Of a stretch of DNA of 64,000 nucleotides, positions 27,356 to 35,686 are shown piece after piece. The stretch is from Candidatus Manganitrophus morganii (GTDB taxonomy: Bacteria; Nitrospirota; Nitrospiria; SBBL01; Manganitrophaceae), in NCBI GenBank assembly GCA_021651055.1, contig JAJHOH010000001.1, forward strand, positions 2,790,001 to 2,854,000, in the 5' to 3' direction. Position numbers and translations under genes: made by a program. Position 1 is the stretch's first letter; every line of letters begins with the position of its first letter. The notes beneath the pieces are model-generated. The model saw nothing but the letters and a program-made list of their open reading frames with translations. It was not told where the DNA came from and made no database searches.

Positions 27356-27898
27356 ATGGCGGAGAAAACAATTTCCGGCGTGACGGTCGAGTGCGTCAAG
27401 GGGAACATCGCGGCGCAGCCGGAGATGACGGCGATTGTCAACGCCGCCAATGCGGAATTGCGGATCGGCGGCGGTGTGGCGGGGGCGATTCACCGGGCGG
27501 CAGGGCCTGGACTAGAAGAGGAGGGGCGTCCACTGGCGCCAATTCGTCCCGGCGAGGCGGTGATCACCGGCGGGCATCACCTCCCGAATCGATATGTAAT
27601 TCACTGTCTTGGCCCGGTTTACGGAAGGGACAGGCCGGAGGCGGATCTCTTGGCGCGCTGTTACGCGAATGCGCTCGACCTGGCTGAGAGGAACGCCATC
27701 GGCTCGATCGCCTTTCCCGCCATCTCCACCGGGGTTTTCGGCTATCCGATCGAGTCGGCGGCGGAGGTCGCCTTCCGAACGATCAAAGAGCAGCTTCCGA
27801 GCCTCCGAACGGTCAAACGAATCCGATTCGTTCTCTTTGCCGACAAAGATCTGGAGATTCACGAAAAGGCGCTCGATCGAATCTTCGGCGAATTGTAA
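27356..27898 (+). CDS. Macro domain ADP-ribose-binding protein
   Basis: The gene encodes 180 residues. The macro fold shows AIVNAANAELRIGGGVAGAI near residues 24-43, where NAAN and the glycine stretch bind ADP-ribose, followed by VIHCLGPVYG and PAISTGVFGYP. These enzymes often remove ADP-ribose or O-acetyl-ADP-ribose. The key residues are present. Two GC palindromes flank the gene, one just before the start and one right after the stop. Confidence 0.93.
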   Translation: MAEKTISGVTVECVKGNIAAQPEMTAIVNAANAELRIGGGVAGAIHRAAGPGLEEEGRPLAPIRPGEAVITGGHHLPNRYVIHCLGPVYGRDRPEADLLARCYANALDLAERNAIGSIAFPAISTGVFGYPIESAAEVAFRTIKEQLPSLRTVKRIRFVLFADKDLEIHEKALDRIFGEL

Positions 27899-27919
27899 GG
27901 GCGGGTTTGAAACCCGCCC
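27899..27919. repeat. Perfect GC-rich palindrome after the macro-domain gene
   Basis: GGGCGGGTTT and AAACCCGCCC meet around one base, just beyond the stop codon, and are followed by CCTACA. It may act as a terminator hairpin, but no T-tract follows. The same design occurs at 32519 and 62379. Confidence 0.75.
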
Positions 27920-27937
27920 CTACATCACGATCGGTGT

Positions 27938-28178
27938 CGGGTCATCAGGGGCCCCATCGAATCACGCTCGGCCCCTCCGGGGACGGCGCCGGATCTTCCG
28001 CGGGGGCGGTCTCTCCTCCCGCGGTTCTCCCTCCCATCGAATCCAGCGGTCGATCGTCCGTTCTTTCGCTCAACGCCGCTCGCCTGTTCGATGACGCCGA
28101 TCTCCGGCGCGATCCCCGCCAGGTAGAGCCGGTCTTCTGTTGGATCGACCGTGATCGAGAAGGGGAAGGCGCCGGCCG
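27938..28178 (-). pseudogene. Duplicated 3' fragment of the 29418 beta-propeller gene
   Basis: The 241 bases are a diverged copy of 29411-29653: both read AGAFPFSITVDPTEDRLYLA and then GIAPEIGVIEQASG on the minus strand. Here the frame breaks after NGRSTAGF, and only the final part of the gene is present. Together with the intact gene it forms a direct repeat on either side of the DUF3187-like gene. Confidence 0.8.
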
Positions 28179-28351
28179 TCTTGACCATCATAAATGCGCG
28201 GTCCCTTCCAAATCAACAGGAACGCGTCCCTTCCCGCTCCCATGTGAAGCGGATACGGAATAGCTCTTGAATTTGGAGCGCCGCTCGATTACGCTAAAAC
28301 CACCTTGGGATCTAGGCCGGTGAGATTGATCGAAGAGAGAGGATCGATTTA

Positions 28352-29377
28352 GTGAGGCAGGGGTGTGGAAGTCGGAGGGGCCGCTTCGCGCTCGGATGCA
28401 TTCTTTCCCTGTTGCTCTTTTCCCACAAGCTTGTTCAGGCCGAATCGGCCCATCCCTGTTCGGAGAATGTCGGGTTTGGGCCCTTGGGCATTCGGGGACA
28501 GTCCTATTTTCAAATGCTCCATTTGACGCCGACCCCGTCGGCCCCTTCCACGCTTCGGAAAGGTGAATGGGAGGGGCAAGCCCTCTTGACCTGGGTGAAC
28601 GGTTGGGCGGTTTCAAAAGGCCACTATATGATCGACACCGAAACCCTCCAGTGGACCGGCAAGCTCAGCTACGCTCTCAACGACCGGATTCAGTTCGGTC
28701 TCGAGCTCCCCGTTCTTTGGCGGGGCGGCGGCTATTTGGACCGTTCCATCGAGGGGTTTCACCATGCTTTTAATTTGGGAAACGGCCGGCGGGATCGATT
28801 CCCGCGAAATCGGACCCGCTTCGAATTTCACCGCAAGGACGGATCGACCTTCGTTCTGGAAGATTCGGGGATCGGTCTCCAGGATGCGGTCTTCTCCTCC
28901 CAAGTTTCCCTGACCTGCGGCGGAGCGAAGGTCCCGGCCGCCGGCGTGAGTCTGTCGGTTTCTTTGCCGACCGATCGTGAGGAGAAGTTGTATGGAACGG
29001 ACGGGATCGACGTGAGCGGGACCCTGCTTTTCGCAAAACGGATCAGTCGGGTTTATCTTTATCTCAATTTCAGTTATGTCCGTCTGGGGAGCGGCGATTT
29101 CGTCGGCATCCCTTTGCATCGGGATAAATGGGTCGGGTTTGCCGCCGTGGAATATCGCCTGAAGGAGGGGACCTCTCTGATCCTGCAAAATACGCTCAGC
29201 TCGGGGGTGGCCGAGGATTTCTTCGAATTCTCGGATTATACCGATGAGATGGCCTTCGGCTTCAAGACGGCGTTTTCAAATCGTCTTGTCTGGGAGGCGG
29301 GGGTGATTGAAAATCTGTTCAACATCCGAAACGGTCCCGACTTCGGTATCCATACCGGACTGAGTTATCGGTTTTAG
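28352..29377 (+). CDS. DUF3187-like outer-membrane protein
   Basis: The gene encodes 341 residues from a GTG at 28352 (MRQGCGSRRG). Residues 12-30 form the signal peptide, likely cleaved after QAE. The rest alternates strands with GPLGIRGQSYFQMLHL, GHYMIDTETLQWTGKLSYAL, and DRIQFGLELPVLWRGGG, and ends in a final phenylalanine (LSYRF). It resembles DUF3187, a family of outer-membrane proteins. The gene is flanked by 240-bp direct repeats, which suggest recombination. Confidence 0.7.
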   Translation: MRQGCGSRRGRFALGCILSLLLFSHKLVQAESAHPCSENVGFGPLGIRGQSYFQMLHLTPTPSAPSTLRKGEWEGQALLTWVNGWAVSKGHYMIDTETLQWTGKLSYALNDRIQFGLELPVLWRGGGYLDRSIEGFHHAFNLGNGRRDRFPRNRTRFEFHRKDGSTFVLEDSGIGLQDAVFSSQVSLTCGGAKVPAAGVSLSVSLPTDREEKLYGTDGIDVSGTLLFAKRISRVYLYLNFSYVRLGSGDFVGIPLHRDKWVGFAAVEYRLKEGTSLILQNTLSSGVAEDFFEFSDYTDEMAFGFKTAFSNRLVWEAGVIENLFNIRNGPDFGIHTGLSYRF

Positions 29378-29410
29378 TGAGTACCTCCGAGGCAAAATAA
29401 ATGGTCGGAG

Positions 29411-29653
29411 CGGGTCATCAGCGGTTCCATCGAATCACGCTCGGCCCCTCCGGGGCGGGGGGCGGTTCGTGCGGGAGTGGCGGTTTCTCCTCCCCCGGTT
29501 CCCCCTCCCACCGAATCCAGCGGTCGATCGTCCGTTCTTTCCGCCCGCTGCCGCTCGCCTGTTCGATGACGCCGATCTCCGGCGCGATCCCCGCCAGGTA
29601 GAGCCGGTCTTCTGTTGGATCGACCGTGATCGAGAAGGGGAAGGCGCCGGCCG
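29411..29653. repeat. Direct repeat, second copy (matches 27938-28178)
   Basis: This is the intact copy; it lies at the 3' end of the beta-propeller gene. The best preserved run is CTCGCCTGTTCGATGACGCC and the bases after it. Confidence 0.85.
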
Positions 29654-30494
29654 CTCCCTGGATCTTCACCTGTTCCAGCCGTTTTCCGTCGTAGACGAAA
29701 TAGGATCGGAGCATCGGCGCGGCGATGAAGAGGCGCTTCGTCCGGGGATCGAACGCGAGGCCGCGCGCCAGCGTTCCCTTCGGTAGCGGGAGGCGATCGG
29801 GGGGGGCGGCAAGATCGGAAAGATGGAAAACCAGAACCCCGTCGAAGTTCGACACGTAGAGCCGCCCGCGGTCGGGATCGGCGGCGATGGCGAAGGGGCC
29901 GTTGAGCCCGCTCTCCTCCGGACCGATCGTCTGGTCCGGCCGGCGCTCCCCATCGACCTCCGCCGCTTTTTCGAAGACGAGGAGCGCGCCGGGGTGGGCG
30001 TCGGCGACGAAGAGACGGCTGCGGTCGGCGTAGACGCCGGTGGGGAAGTTGAACCGCTTGAGGATGCGGCTGGCGCGGGTTGCAGTGCGGGGATCGAACC
30101 GATCGAAGATCAGAAGCGCCCGGTCGGCGGCATTGGCGACGAAGAGGGTTTTGGAGTGGGGGTCATACGAGAGCCCCGAGATCATCCCGGTGAGCTCGAG
30201 GGAGGCGCCGGGACGCGCCCCCTTCTCACCGGGTTGGGGAAAAACAAGCAGCTTGGTTCCCCCTCGTTCTTCACCGGGGATCGCCGCAAAGAGGCGGTCT
30301 TGCGCCGGATCGAACGCCAGCAGCAGCGGCTGAAAAGAGGGGGGCTGGGCGCGGGCGAAGGCGCCTGAGAGCGCAACGGCCGCCAGAAGGAGAAGCGCCG
30401 CCCAACGTCCCGTCGGGTGTAAGATCATCCGTCTTAGTTTGCTCATCGTCTCTTTGCGTTCAATTCTTTGAGAGGAAACGCTCCTCTTCTCCAT
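29418..30494 (-). CDS. Secreted SMP/NHL-like beta-propeller protein
   Basis: The gene encodes 358 residues. The first ATG at 30494 has AAGGAG 7-8 bases upstream; a second ATG at 30446 is a possible start with a weaker site. The membrane segment WAALLLLAAVALSGAFA is a signal peptide. The rest consists of repeats of the type LLAFDPAQDRLFAAIPG, LSYDPHSKTLFVANAADRAL, and IAADPDRGRLYVSNFDG, which form six or seven blades. Such proteins bind ligands or partners. The end is proline-rich. No enzyme signature is seen. Confidence 0.75.
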   Translation of the reverse strand: MEKRSVSSQRIERKETMSKLRRMILHPTGRWAALLLLAAVALSGAFARAQPPSFQPLLLAFDPAQDRLFAAIPGEERGGTKLLVFPQPGEKGARPGASLELTGMISGLSYDPHSKTLFVANAADRALLIFDRFDPRTATRASRILKRFNFPTGVYADRSRLFVADAHPGALLVFEKAAEVDGERRPDQTIGPEESGLNGPFAIAADPDRGRLYVSNFDGVLVFHLSDLAAPPDRLPLPKGTLARGLAFDPRTKRLFIAAPMLRSYFVYDGKRLEQVKIQGAAGAFPFSITVDPTEDRLYLAGIAPEIGVIEQASGSGRKERTIDRWIRWEGEPGEEKPPLPHEPPPAPEGPSVIRWNR

Positions 30495-30682
30495 ACCATT
30501 CTCCTTTCAGAGAAAGCAAATCAATTCTTCGGCGGGCGACCTGTCGTATCACCGGTGACCGGGTTGATGTGATGTTGCCGACCTGTTTTTTTCGCGCTTG
30601 AACAGGATCGTCCGCTGGGTTACTGTTAGAGAATATGGTTTTGGATCGATGAGATGAATCCTGACACTGAAAGGAGAGCTTC

Positions 30683-31129
30683 ATGGAGGTGAAAGAGCTG
30701 GGACATGTTGTCCTCTATGTTCGCGATCTGGAACGATCGCGCCGCTTCTACCGGGACGTTCTCGGCTGGAAGGAGATCGGGCCGCTTGGTGATTGGGCCG
30801 CCGCCTTCTCTTCCGGACGGACCCATCACGAGCTCTTGCTGATCGAGGTCGGTACGGAGGCGGCGCCGATCCCGGACGGCCCGCGGGTGGGACTCTATCA
30901 CTTCGGCCTCAAGGTCGGGAAGAGCGACGACGAGCTGCGGAAAGCGGTCGAGGAGATTCGCGCGGCCGGGGTTCCGATCATCGGGATGTCCGATCACACC
31001 GTCACCCACAGCGTCTACATCGCCGACCCGGACGGGAACGAAATCGAGCTCTACATCGACGTTCAGCCGGAGGTCTGGCGGAACGATCCGAAGGCGTTCA
31101 TCGCCCCGATCCGCCCGCTCCGCTTATAA
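30683..31129 (+). CDS. VOC-superfamily (glyoxalase/dioxygenase) protein
   Basis: The gene encodes 148 residues. The N-terminal LGHVVLYVRDLERSRRFYRD contains the first metal histidine (about residue 7), with YHFGLKVG and EIELYIDVQ supplying the second histidine and the glutamate typical of the vicinal-oxygen-chelate fold. Whether it acts as dioxygenase, lyase or resistance protein cannot be told from the sequence. It precedes the quinone reductase gene by 9 bases, probably in one operon. Confidence 0.85.
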   Translation: MEVKELGHVVLYVRDLERSRRFYRDVLGWKEIGPLGDWAAAFSSGRTHHELLLIEVGTEAAPIPDGPRVGLYHFGLKVGKSDDELRKAVEEIRAAGVPIIGMSDHTVTHSVYIADPDGNEIELYIDVQPEVWRNDPKAFIAPIRPLRL

Positions 31130-31138
31130 GAGGCGAGC

Positions 31139-32098
31139 ATGAAGGCGATTCGCATACATCAATTCGGCGGGCCGGAGGTCCTGAAGCTGGAGGAGGTTCC
31201 CGACCTGCAACCCGGTCGGGGAGCGCTCCTCGTCCGGATCAAGGCGATCGGTGTGAATCCGGTCGACACCTACCGCCGCGCCGGATCGAACCCCGATCTG
31301 ACATTGCCCTACACCCCCGGCTCGGATGCCGCCGGGGTCGTCGAAGCGGCCGGGGAGGGGGTCCGCCGGTTCAACGCGGGAGATCGGGTCTACACCGCCG
31401 GGACCCTCACCGGCGCCTACGCCGAGGCGGCGCTCTGTGAGGAGACGCAGCTTTATCCCCTTCCGGAGCAGATCTCCTTCGAACAGGGAGCGGCGATCGG
31501 CGTCCCCTACGCCACCGCCTATCGCGCCCTCTTCCAGAAAGCGCAGGCCGTTCCGGGGGAGACGGTGCTGATCCACGGCGCGACCGGCGGGGTAGGGCTG
31601 GCCGCCGTCCAGTTGGCCCGCGCGGCGGGCATGATTGTGATCGGGACCGGCGGAACCCCCAAAGGCCGGGAACGGGCGTCGGAGCAAGGGGCGCATCATG
31701 TCCTCGATCATCACGCGCCGGGTTATCTCGATCAAGTCCGCCCGCTGACCGAAGGACGCGGGGCCGATCTGATCCTGGAAATGCTGGCCAATGTGAATCT
31801 TGGGAAAGATCTCAGGGCCGTCGCCGAAGGGGGGCGCGTGGTGGTGATCGGCAGCCGGGGACCGGTGGAGATCAACCCGCGCGATGCGATGAATGAGGAG
31901 GCGACGATTCTCGGGATGCTTCTCTTCAACGCGACGGCAAAAGAAATGGCGAGCATCCATGCGGCGCTCGGGGCGGGGCTTGCGAACGGAACGCTTCGCC
32001 CGGTGATCGGCCGGAGATTCCCCCTGGCGGAAGCGGCGCAGGCTCATCAGTCGGTGATGGCGCCGGGAACGTATGGTAAGATTATTTTGATCCCTTAA
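31139..32098 (+). CDS. Zinc-independent NADPH:quinone reductase (MDR family)
   Basis: The gene encodes 319 residues of the medium-chain dehydrogenase family. The start MKAIRIHQFGGPEVL is typical of quinone reductases. The NADP-binding Rossmann fold has VLIHGATGGVGLAAVQLA near 140-157, followed by AMNEEATILGM and the terminal KIILIP. No zinc ligands (cysteines of class-III alcohol dehydrogenases) are seen. The likely reaction is reduction of quinones or aldehydes with NADPH. Confidence 0.9.
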   Translation: MKAIRIHQFGGPEVLKLEEVPDLQPGRGALLVRIKAIGVNPVDTYRRAGSNPDLTLPYTPGSDAAGVVEAAGEGVRRFNAGDRVYTAGTLTGAYAEAALCEETQLYPLPEQISFEQGAAIGVPYATAYRALFQKAQAVPGETVLIHGATGGVGLAAVQLARAAGMIVIGTGGTPKGRERASEQGAHHVLDHHAPGYLDQVRPLTEGRGADLILEMLANVNLGKDLRAVAEGGRVVVIGSRGPVEINPRDAMNEEATILGMLLFNATAKEMASIHAALGAGLANGTLRPVIGRRFPLAEAAQAHQSVMAPGTYGKIILIP

Positions 32099-32115
32099 GA
32101 AAGGAGAGGAACGGA

Positions 32116-32514
32116 ATGCCGGATGGAGAGAAGAACCGCCCCTTCGGGGAGGTCGATCGTCATAAGCTCATCGAGGTGAACGACGCGCTGCGCGGGCTTC
32201 ATAAAGTGCTCATCGGCACCGTCCGGAGCGAATACGAGCGGGAGCATGGCCCGATCGCCGGCTCCGGCGCCCTTCTCCGTTTACTGATGGAAGATCCATT
32301 TTTCTCATGGCTCCGTCCGATGTCGAAAGCGATGGTCGAAATGGACGAGCTTCTCGAAGAGGCAATGCCGCTGGAGCCGATCCGGATCGCCGGCCTTCGC
32401 GAGCGGATCGAGGGGATGATCGCCTCGCCCCGCTACCTGAGCCTCCTTCAATCGAGCCCCGAAGTGGTGATGGGCCACACCGCGCTCCGCAAAGCGCTGG
32501 GGGAACTGAGATAA
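32116..32514 (+). CDS. Helical hypothetical protein
   Basis: The gene encodes 132 residues without signal peptide or membrane helix. Helices such as LIEVNDALRGLHKVLIGTV and IEGMIASPRYLSLLQSS dominate. It is 17 bases downstream of the quinone reductase gene and probably belongs to that operon. No family is recognised. Confidence 0.6.
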   Translation: MPDGEKNRPFGEVDRHKLIEVNDALRGLHKVLIGTVRSEYEREHGPIAGSGALLRLLMEDPFFSWLRPMSKAMVEMDELLEEAMPLEPIRIAGLRERIEGMIASPRYLSLLQSSPEVVMGHTALRKALGELR

Positions 32515-32518
32515 GTAG

Positions 32519-32565
32519 GGGCGCAATTCATTGCGCCCTTTGGGTGGGCATGATGAATCATGCCC
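32519..32565. repeat. Two adjacent perfect palindromes
   Basis: GGGCGCAAT/ATTGCGCCC (32519-32538) and GGGCATGAT/ATCATGCCC (32546-32565) are separated by 7 bases. They directly follow the hypothetical gene and share their outer GGGC/GCCC arms with the palindrome at 27899. Confidence 0.85.
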
Positions 32566-32687
32566 CTGCATAAACCACGCAACAAATATTCTGCGTTTGT
32601 GTTAGATCCGTCGTTTGCTTATCAATGCTTCTGATACAATAAAGACATAACCTGCCCGCCTCATATTCCATCCTAGAATATTTCTTC

Positions 32688-32717
32688 TTGACACATCCCG
32701 AAATAATGTGGTAAAGA
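32688..32717 (+). promoter_or_regulatory. Possible promoter of the IPT/RHS operon
   Basis: A perfect TTGACA at 32688-32693 with TAAAGA at 32712-32717 (18-base spacer). The -10 is weak. The operon's first start codon is 145 bases downstream. Confidence 0.4.
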
Positions 32718-32861
32718 TCCCCAGAAAATTATTACGTAAGTGACTGAGCGCTCGTAAAATTCAGTGCGGTAGATTTTTTAATGTAGTAACTTACGCTGAA
32801 CTCCCGGCCAAGGACGGCTGTTGTTTTCTCACAGTTCCTTTTGTCTGTTTAGAGGGTACCG

Positions 32862-35657
32862 TTGAAACGGATCACCGGCCGAGAGAGCAGCGGCGCTTGT
32901 AGCCTTCCCAATTCCTCCCTTCATTTAATCAAGAAATTTTCTTGTTTTATCATTCTCGCGTCGCTTGTCTTTTTAGGTTTTGCCTTATTCTCACCCGATG
33001 CTCTCCAGGCGGCCGACACAGGTCTCCGAAGTCCGACGTCTAACCTGGCAGATACAGGTGGGGATGGCAACGGTTATCAGGGTAATTCGGCCAACGCCCA
33101 CACCGATGATACTTTAAACGCAGTAGACACCGACAGCGGATCAAGCACAGGCACCTCCTGCACGGGGATGGATAAAGACAAACACCGGTTCTATGACTAC
33201 GGCTTCAGCATCCCTGGTGGATCAACCGTCAACGGCATTGAAGTTCGGCTCGATGCGCGGGCCGATAGCACCTCTGGATCTCCGAGGATCTGTGTACAAC
33301 TCTCCTGGAATGGTGGGACGACTTGGACCACGGCGAAGACCAGTCCGAATCTGACGACCACACTCGCCACTTACACCCTGGGGAATGCCACCGACACCTG
33401 GGGTCGGACCTGGAATGTAAATGACTTCGGCAATGCGAACTTCCGAGTACGCCTGATCAATATCGCCAGCAATACCTCGCGCGACTTCACCCTCGATTGG
33501 GTGGCCGTACGGGTTCACTATGTGGTACCGGCCCCTCCGACGATTACTTCAACACCGGTGACGACCGGGAATGTCGGTCAGGCCTATTCCTATCAGGCGA
33601 CCGCGACGGGGACCACACCGATTACCTGGTCGTTGGTGAGTCCTCCTTCCGGGATGACGATCGGCTCGACGACGGGGTTGGTTACCTGGACCCCTGGTAA
33701 TGCAGGCAGCTTCCCTGTTACGGTCCGGGCAACAAACTCACTCGGCTCGGTGGATCAGTCTTACACCATTGTTGTGAGCACCCCGGCTGACACGGGTCTT
33801 CGAAGTCCGAATGCGAATGCGGCAGACACAGGTGGAGACGGCAATGGCTACCAGACCACGCCGACCAATGCCCACGCCGATGATACTGCAAACGCGGTGG
33901 ATACCGACAGCGGGACAAACACCGGTACCTCCTGCACCGACGCCGGTAAAGACAAACACCGGTTCTACAACTACGGCTTTGCGATTCCGAACGGGGCTGT
34001 GGTCAATGGGATCGAGGTTCGGCTCGATGCAAGGGCCGACAGCACCTCCGGCTCCCCGAGGATCTGCGTGCAGCTCTCCTGGGATAATGGGAACACCTGG
34101 ACCACGGCGAAGACCAGTTCGAACTTAACGACCACACTCGCCACCTACACCTTGGGGAATGCCACCGACACCTGGGGTCGGACCTGGAATGCGAATGACT
34201 TCACCAACCCCAACTTTCGAGTACGCCTGATCAATATCGCCAGCAATACCTCGCGCGACTTCACCCTCGATTGGGTGGCGGTGCGGGTTCATTATGCGAT
34301 CCCCCCACCCCCCCAAATCAGCAGTCTCTCGCCAGATATCGGTCCCGAGGGCACCAACGTAACAATCGCCGGATCGAGTTTTGGGACGAGCGCAGGCACC
34401 GTGACTTTTAACGGCATGGCGGCAACCGTGAGCGGCTGGAATAACACAACAATCACGGTGCAAGTCCCAGCCAGTGCTACAACAGGCCCGGTCGTCGTTA
34501 CAACGACGGGAGGGGTTGCCAGCAATGGCGTGACTTTTACTGTGACCCCGAAGATCAACAGCCTTTCGCCCGCCTCCGGAGTGATCGGCACATCCATCAC
34601 AATCAACGGAACAAATTTTGGGGCGACTCAGGGAACCAGTATAGTGACCTTTAACGGTCTTGCCGCAACCCCAAGCAGTTGGTCTGATACCAGTATCGGT
34701 GCTTCCGTCCCGGTGGGAGCAAGCACTGGGGCTGTGATCGTTGCGGTTGAAGGGAATCCCAGTAGCGGGGTCAACTTTACCGTCTTACCTAAGATCGATA
34801 CACTCGCCCCCACTTCTGGGCCGGTGGGAACATCGGTCACTCTCACCGGATCTGGTTTTGGCGCAACCCAGGGATCCAGCATTGTCAGATTTAATGGTGT
34901 GATCGCTTCGGTCAGCAGTTGGTCGGCGGAAAGTATTGTCACGTCTGTCCCCCCCGGTGCTGGCACGGGACCGGTTGTGGTGACGGTGGGAGGAAATGCC
35001 AGCACTGGAATGACCTTTACAGTTACGGTGACTCCTCAGATTAATAATCTCTCTCCGACATTGGGTCGAGCAGGTACCTTGGTCACAATCGGTGGAACCA
35101 GTTTTGGGGCAACCCAAGGGACCAGTACCGTCACCTTCAATGGAACAGCAGCAACGCCAAGCAGTTGGAGCGAGACGAGCCTTGTGGTTCCTGTTCCGGA
35201 AGGGGCAACGACAGGCCCTGTCCTTGTGACTGTCGGCGGCCTTTCCAGCAATGGGGTGGTCTTTATAACAAGTATCAGACAGACATACATCTATGATGAT
35301 GCGGGCAGACTGGCGGGGGTCATCGATCCGGTAGGGGAAACGGCCATCTATTCTTATGACGCAGCCGGAAACCTTCTGGGCATCTCGCGTCAGAGTTCTT
35401 CGACGGTTTCCATCATTGCAATCAATCCGAAGAAAGGGCCCGTGGGTGCTTCCGTTACGATCTCAGGAACCGCGTTCTCAACGGTTTCGAGTGAGAACAT
35501 CGTAACCTTCAATGGCACTGCGGCCACGGTTCTCTCTTCCTCTGCAACGGAAATCGTGACGACCGTGCCTTCAGGGGCGACCTCAGGACCCATTGCAGTG
35601 ACAAATGGAAACGGAAATGCGACAAGCAGTACTTCCTTTACGGTGACGACACCATGA
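32862..35657 (+). CDS. Large secreted surface protein with duplicated sheet domain and IPT/TIG repeats
   Basis: The gene encodes 931 residues from TTG 32862, with GAGGG upstream. Residues about 30-50 form a signal peptide. Two near-identical units (about 51-222 and 309-480) start TGLRSP and contain RLDARADSTSGSPRICVQLS; a He_PIG-like Ig segment lies between them. Four or five IPT/TIG units follow (SLSPASGVIGTSITI-type, from about 483). Around residue 808-845 a single YD repeat pair (YIYDDAGRLAG, IYSYDAAGNLLGI) interrupts the IPT array. This is a cell-surface or secreted adhesin-like protein. It overlaps the RHS gene by 4 bases. Confidence 0.8.
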   Translation: MKRITGRESSGACSLPNSSLHLIKKFSCFIILASLVFLGFALFSPDALQAADTGLRSPTSNLADTGGDGNGYQGNSANAHTDDTLNAVDTDSGSSTGTSCTGMDKDKHRFYDYGFSIPGGSTVNGIEVRLDARADSTSGSPRICVQLSWNGGTTWTTAKTSPNLTTTLATYTLGNATDTWGRTWNVNDFGNANFRVRLINIASNTSRDFTLDWVAVRVHYVVPAPPTITSTPVTTGNVGQAYSYQATATGTTPITWSLVSPPSGMTIGSTTGLVTWTPGNAGSFPVTVRATNSLGSVDQSYTIVVSTPADTGLRSPNANAADTGGDGNGYQTTPTNAHADDTANAVDTDSGTNTGTSCTDAGKDKHRFYNYGFAIPNGAVVNGIEVRLDARADSTSGSPRICVQLSWDNGNTWTTAKTSSNLTTTLATYTLGNATDTWGRTWNANDFTNPNFRVRLINIASNTSRDFTLDWVAVRVHYAIPPPPQISSLSPDIGPEGTNVTIAGSSFGTSAGTVTFNGMAATVSGWNNTTITVQVPASATTGPVVVTTTGGVASNGVTFTVTPKINSLSPASGVIGTSITINGTNFGATQGTSIVTFNGLAATPSSWSDTSIGASVPVGASTGAVIVAVEGNPSSGVNFTVLPKIDTLAPTSGPVGTSVTLTGSGFGATQGSSIVRFNGVIASVSSWSAESIVTSVPPGAGTGPVVVTVGGNASTGMTFTVTVTPQINNLSPTLGRAGTLVTIGGTSFGATQGTSTVTFNGTAATPSSWSETSLVVPVPEGATTGPVLVTVGGLSSNGVVFITSIRQTYIYDDAGRLAGVIDPVGETAIYSYDAAGNLLGISRQSSSTVSIIAINPKKGPVGASVTISGTAFSTVSSENIVTFNGTAATVLSSSATEIVTTVPSGATSGPIAVTNGNGNATSSTSFTVTTP

Positions 35658-35686
35658 ATGTGTCATCTATAGAAACAGAGGATTCA

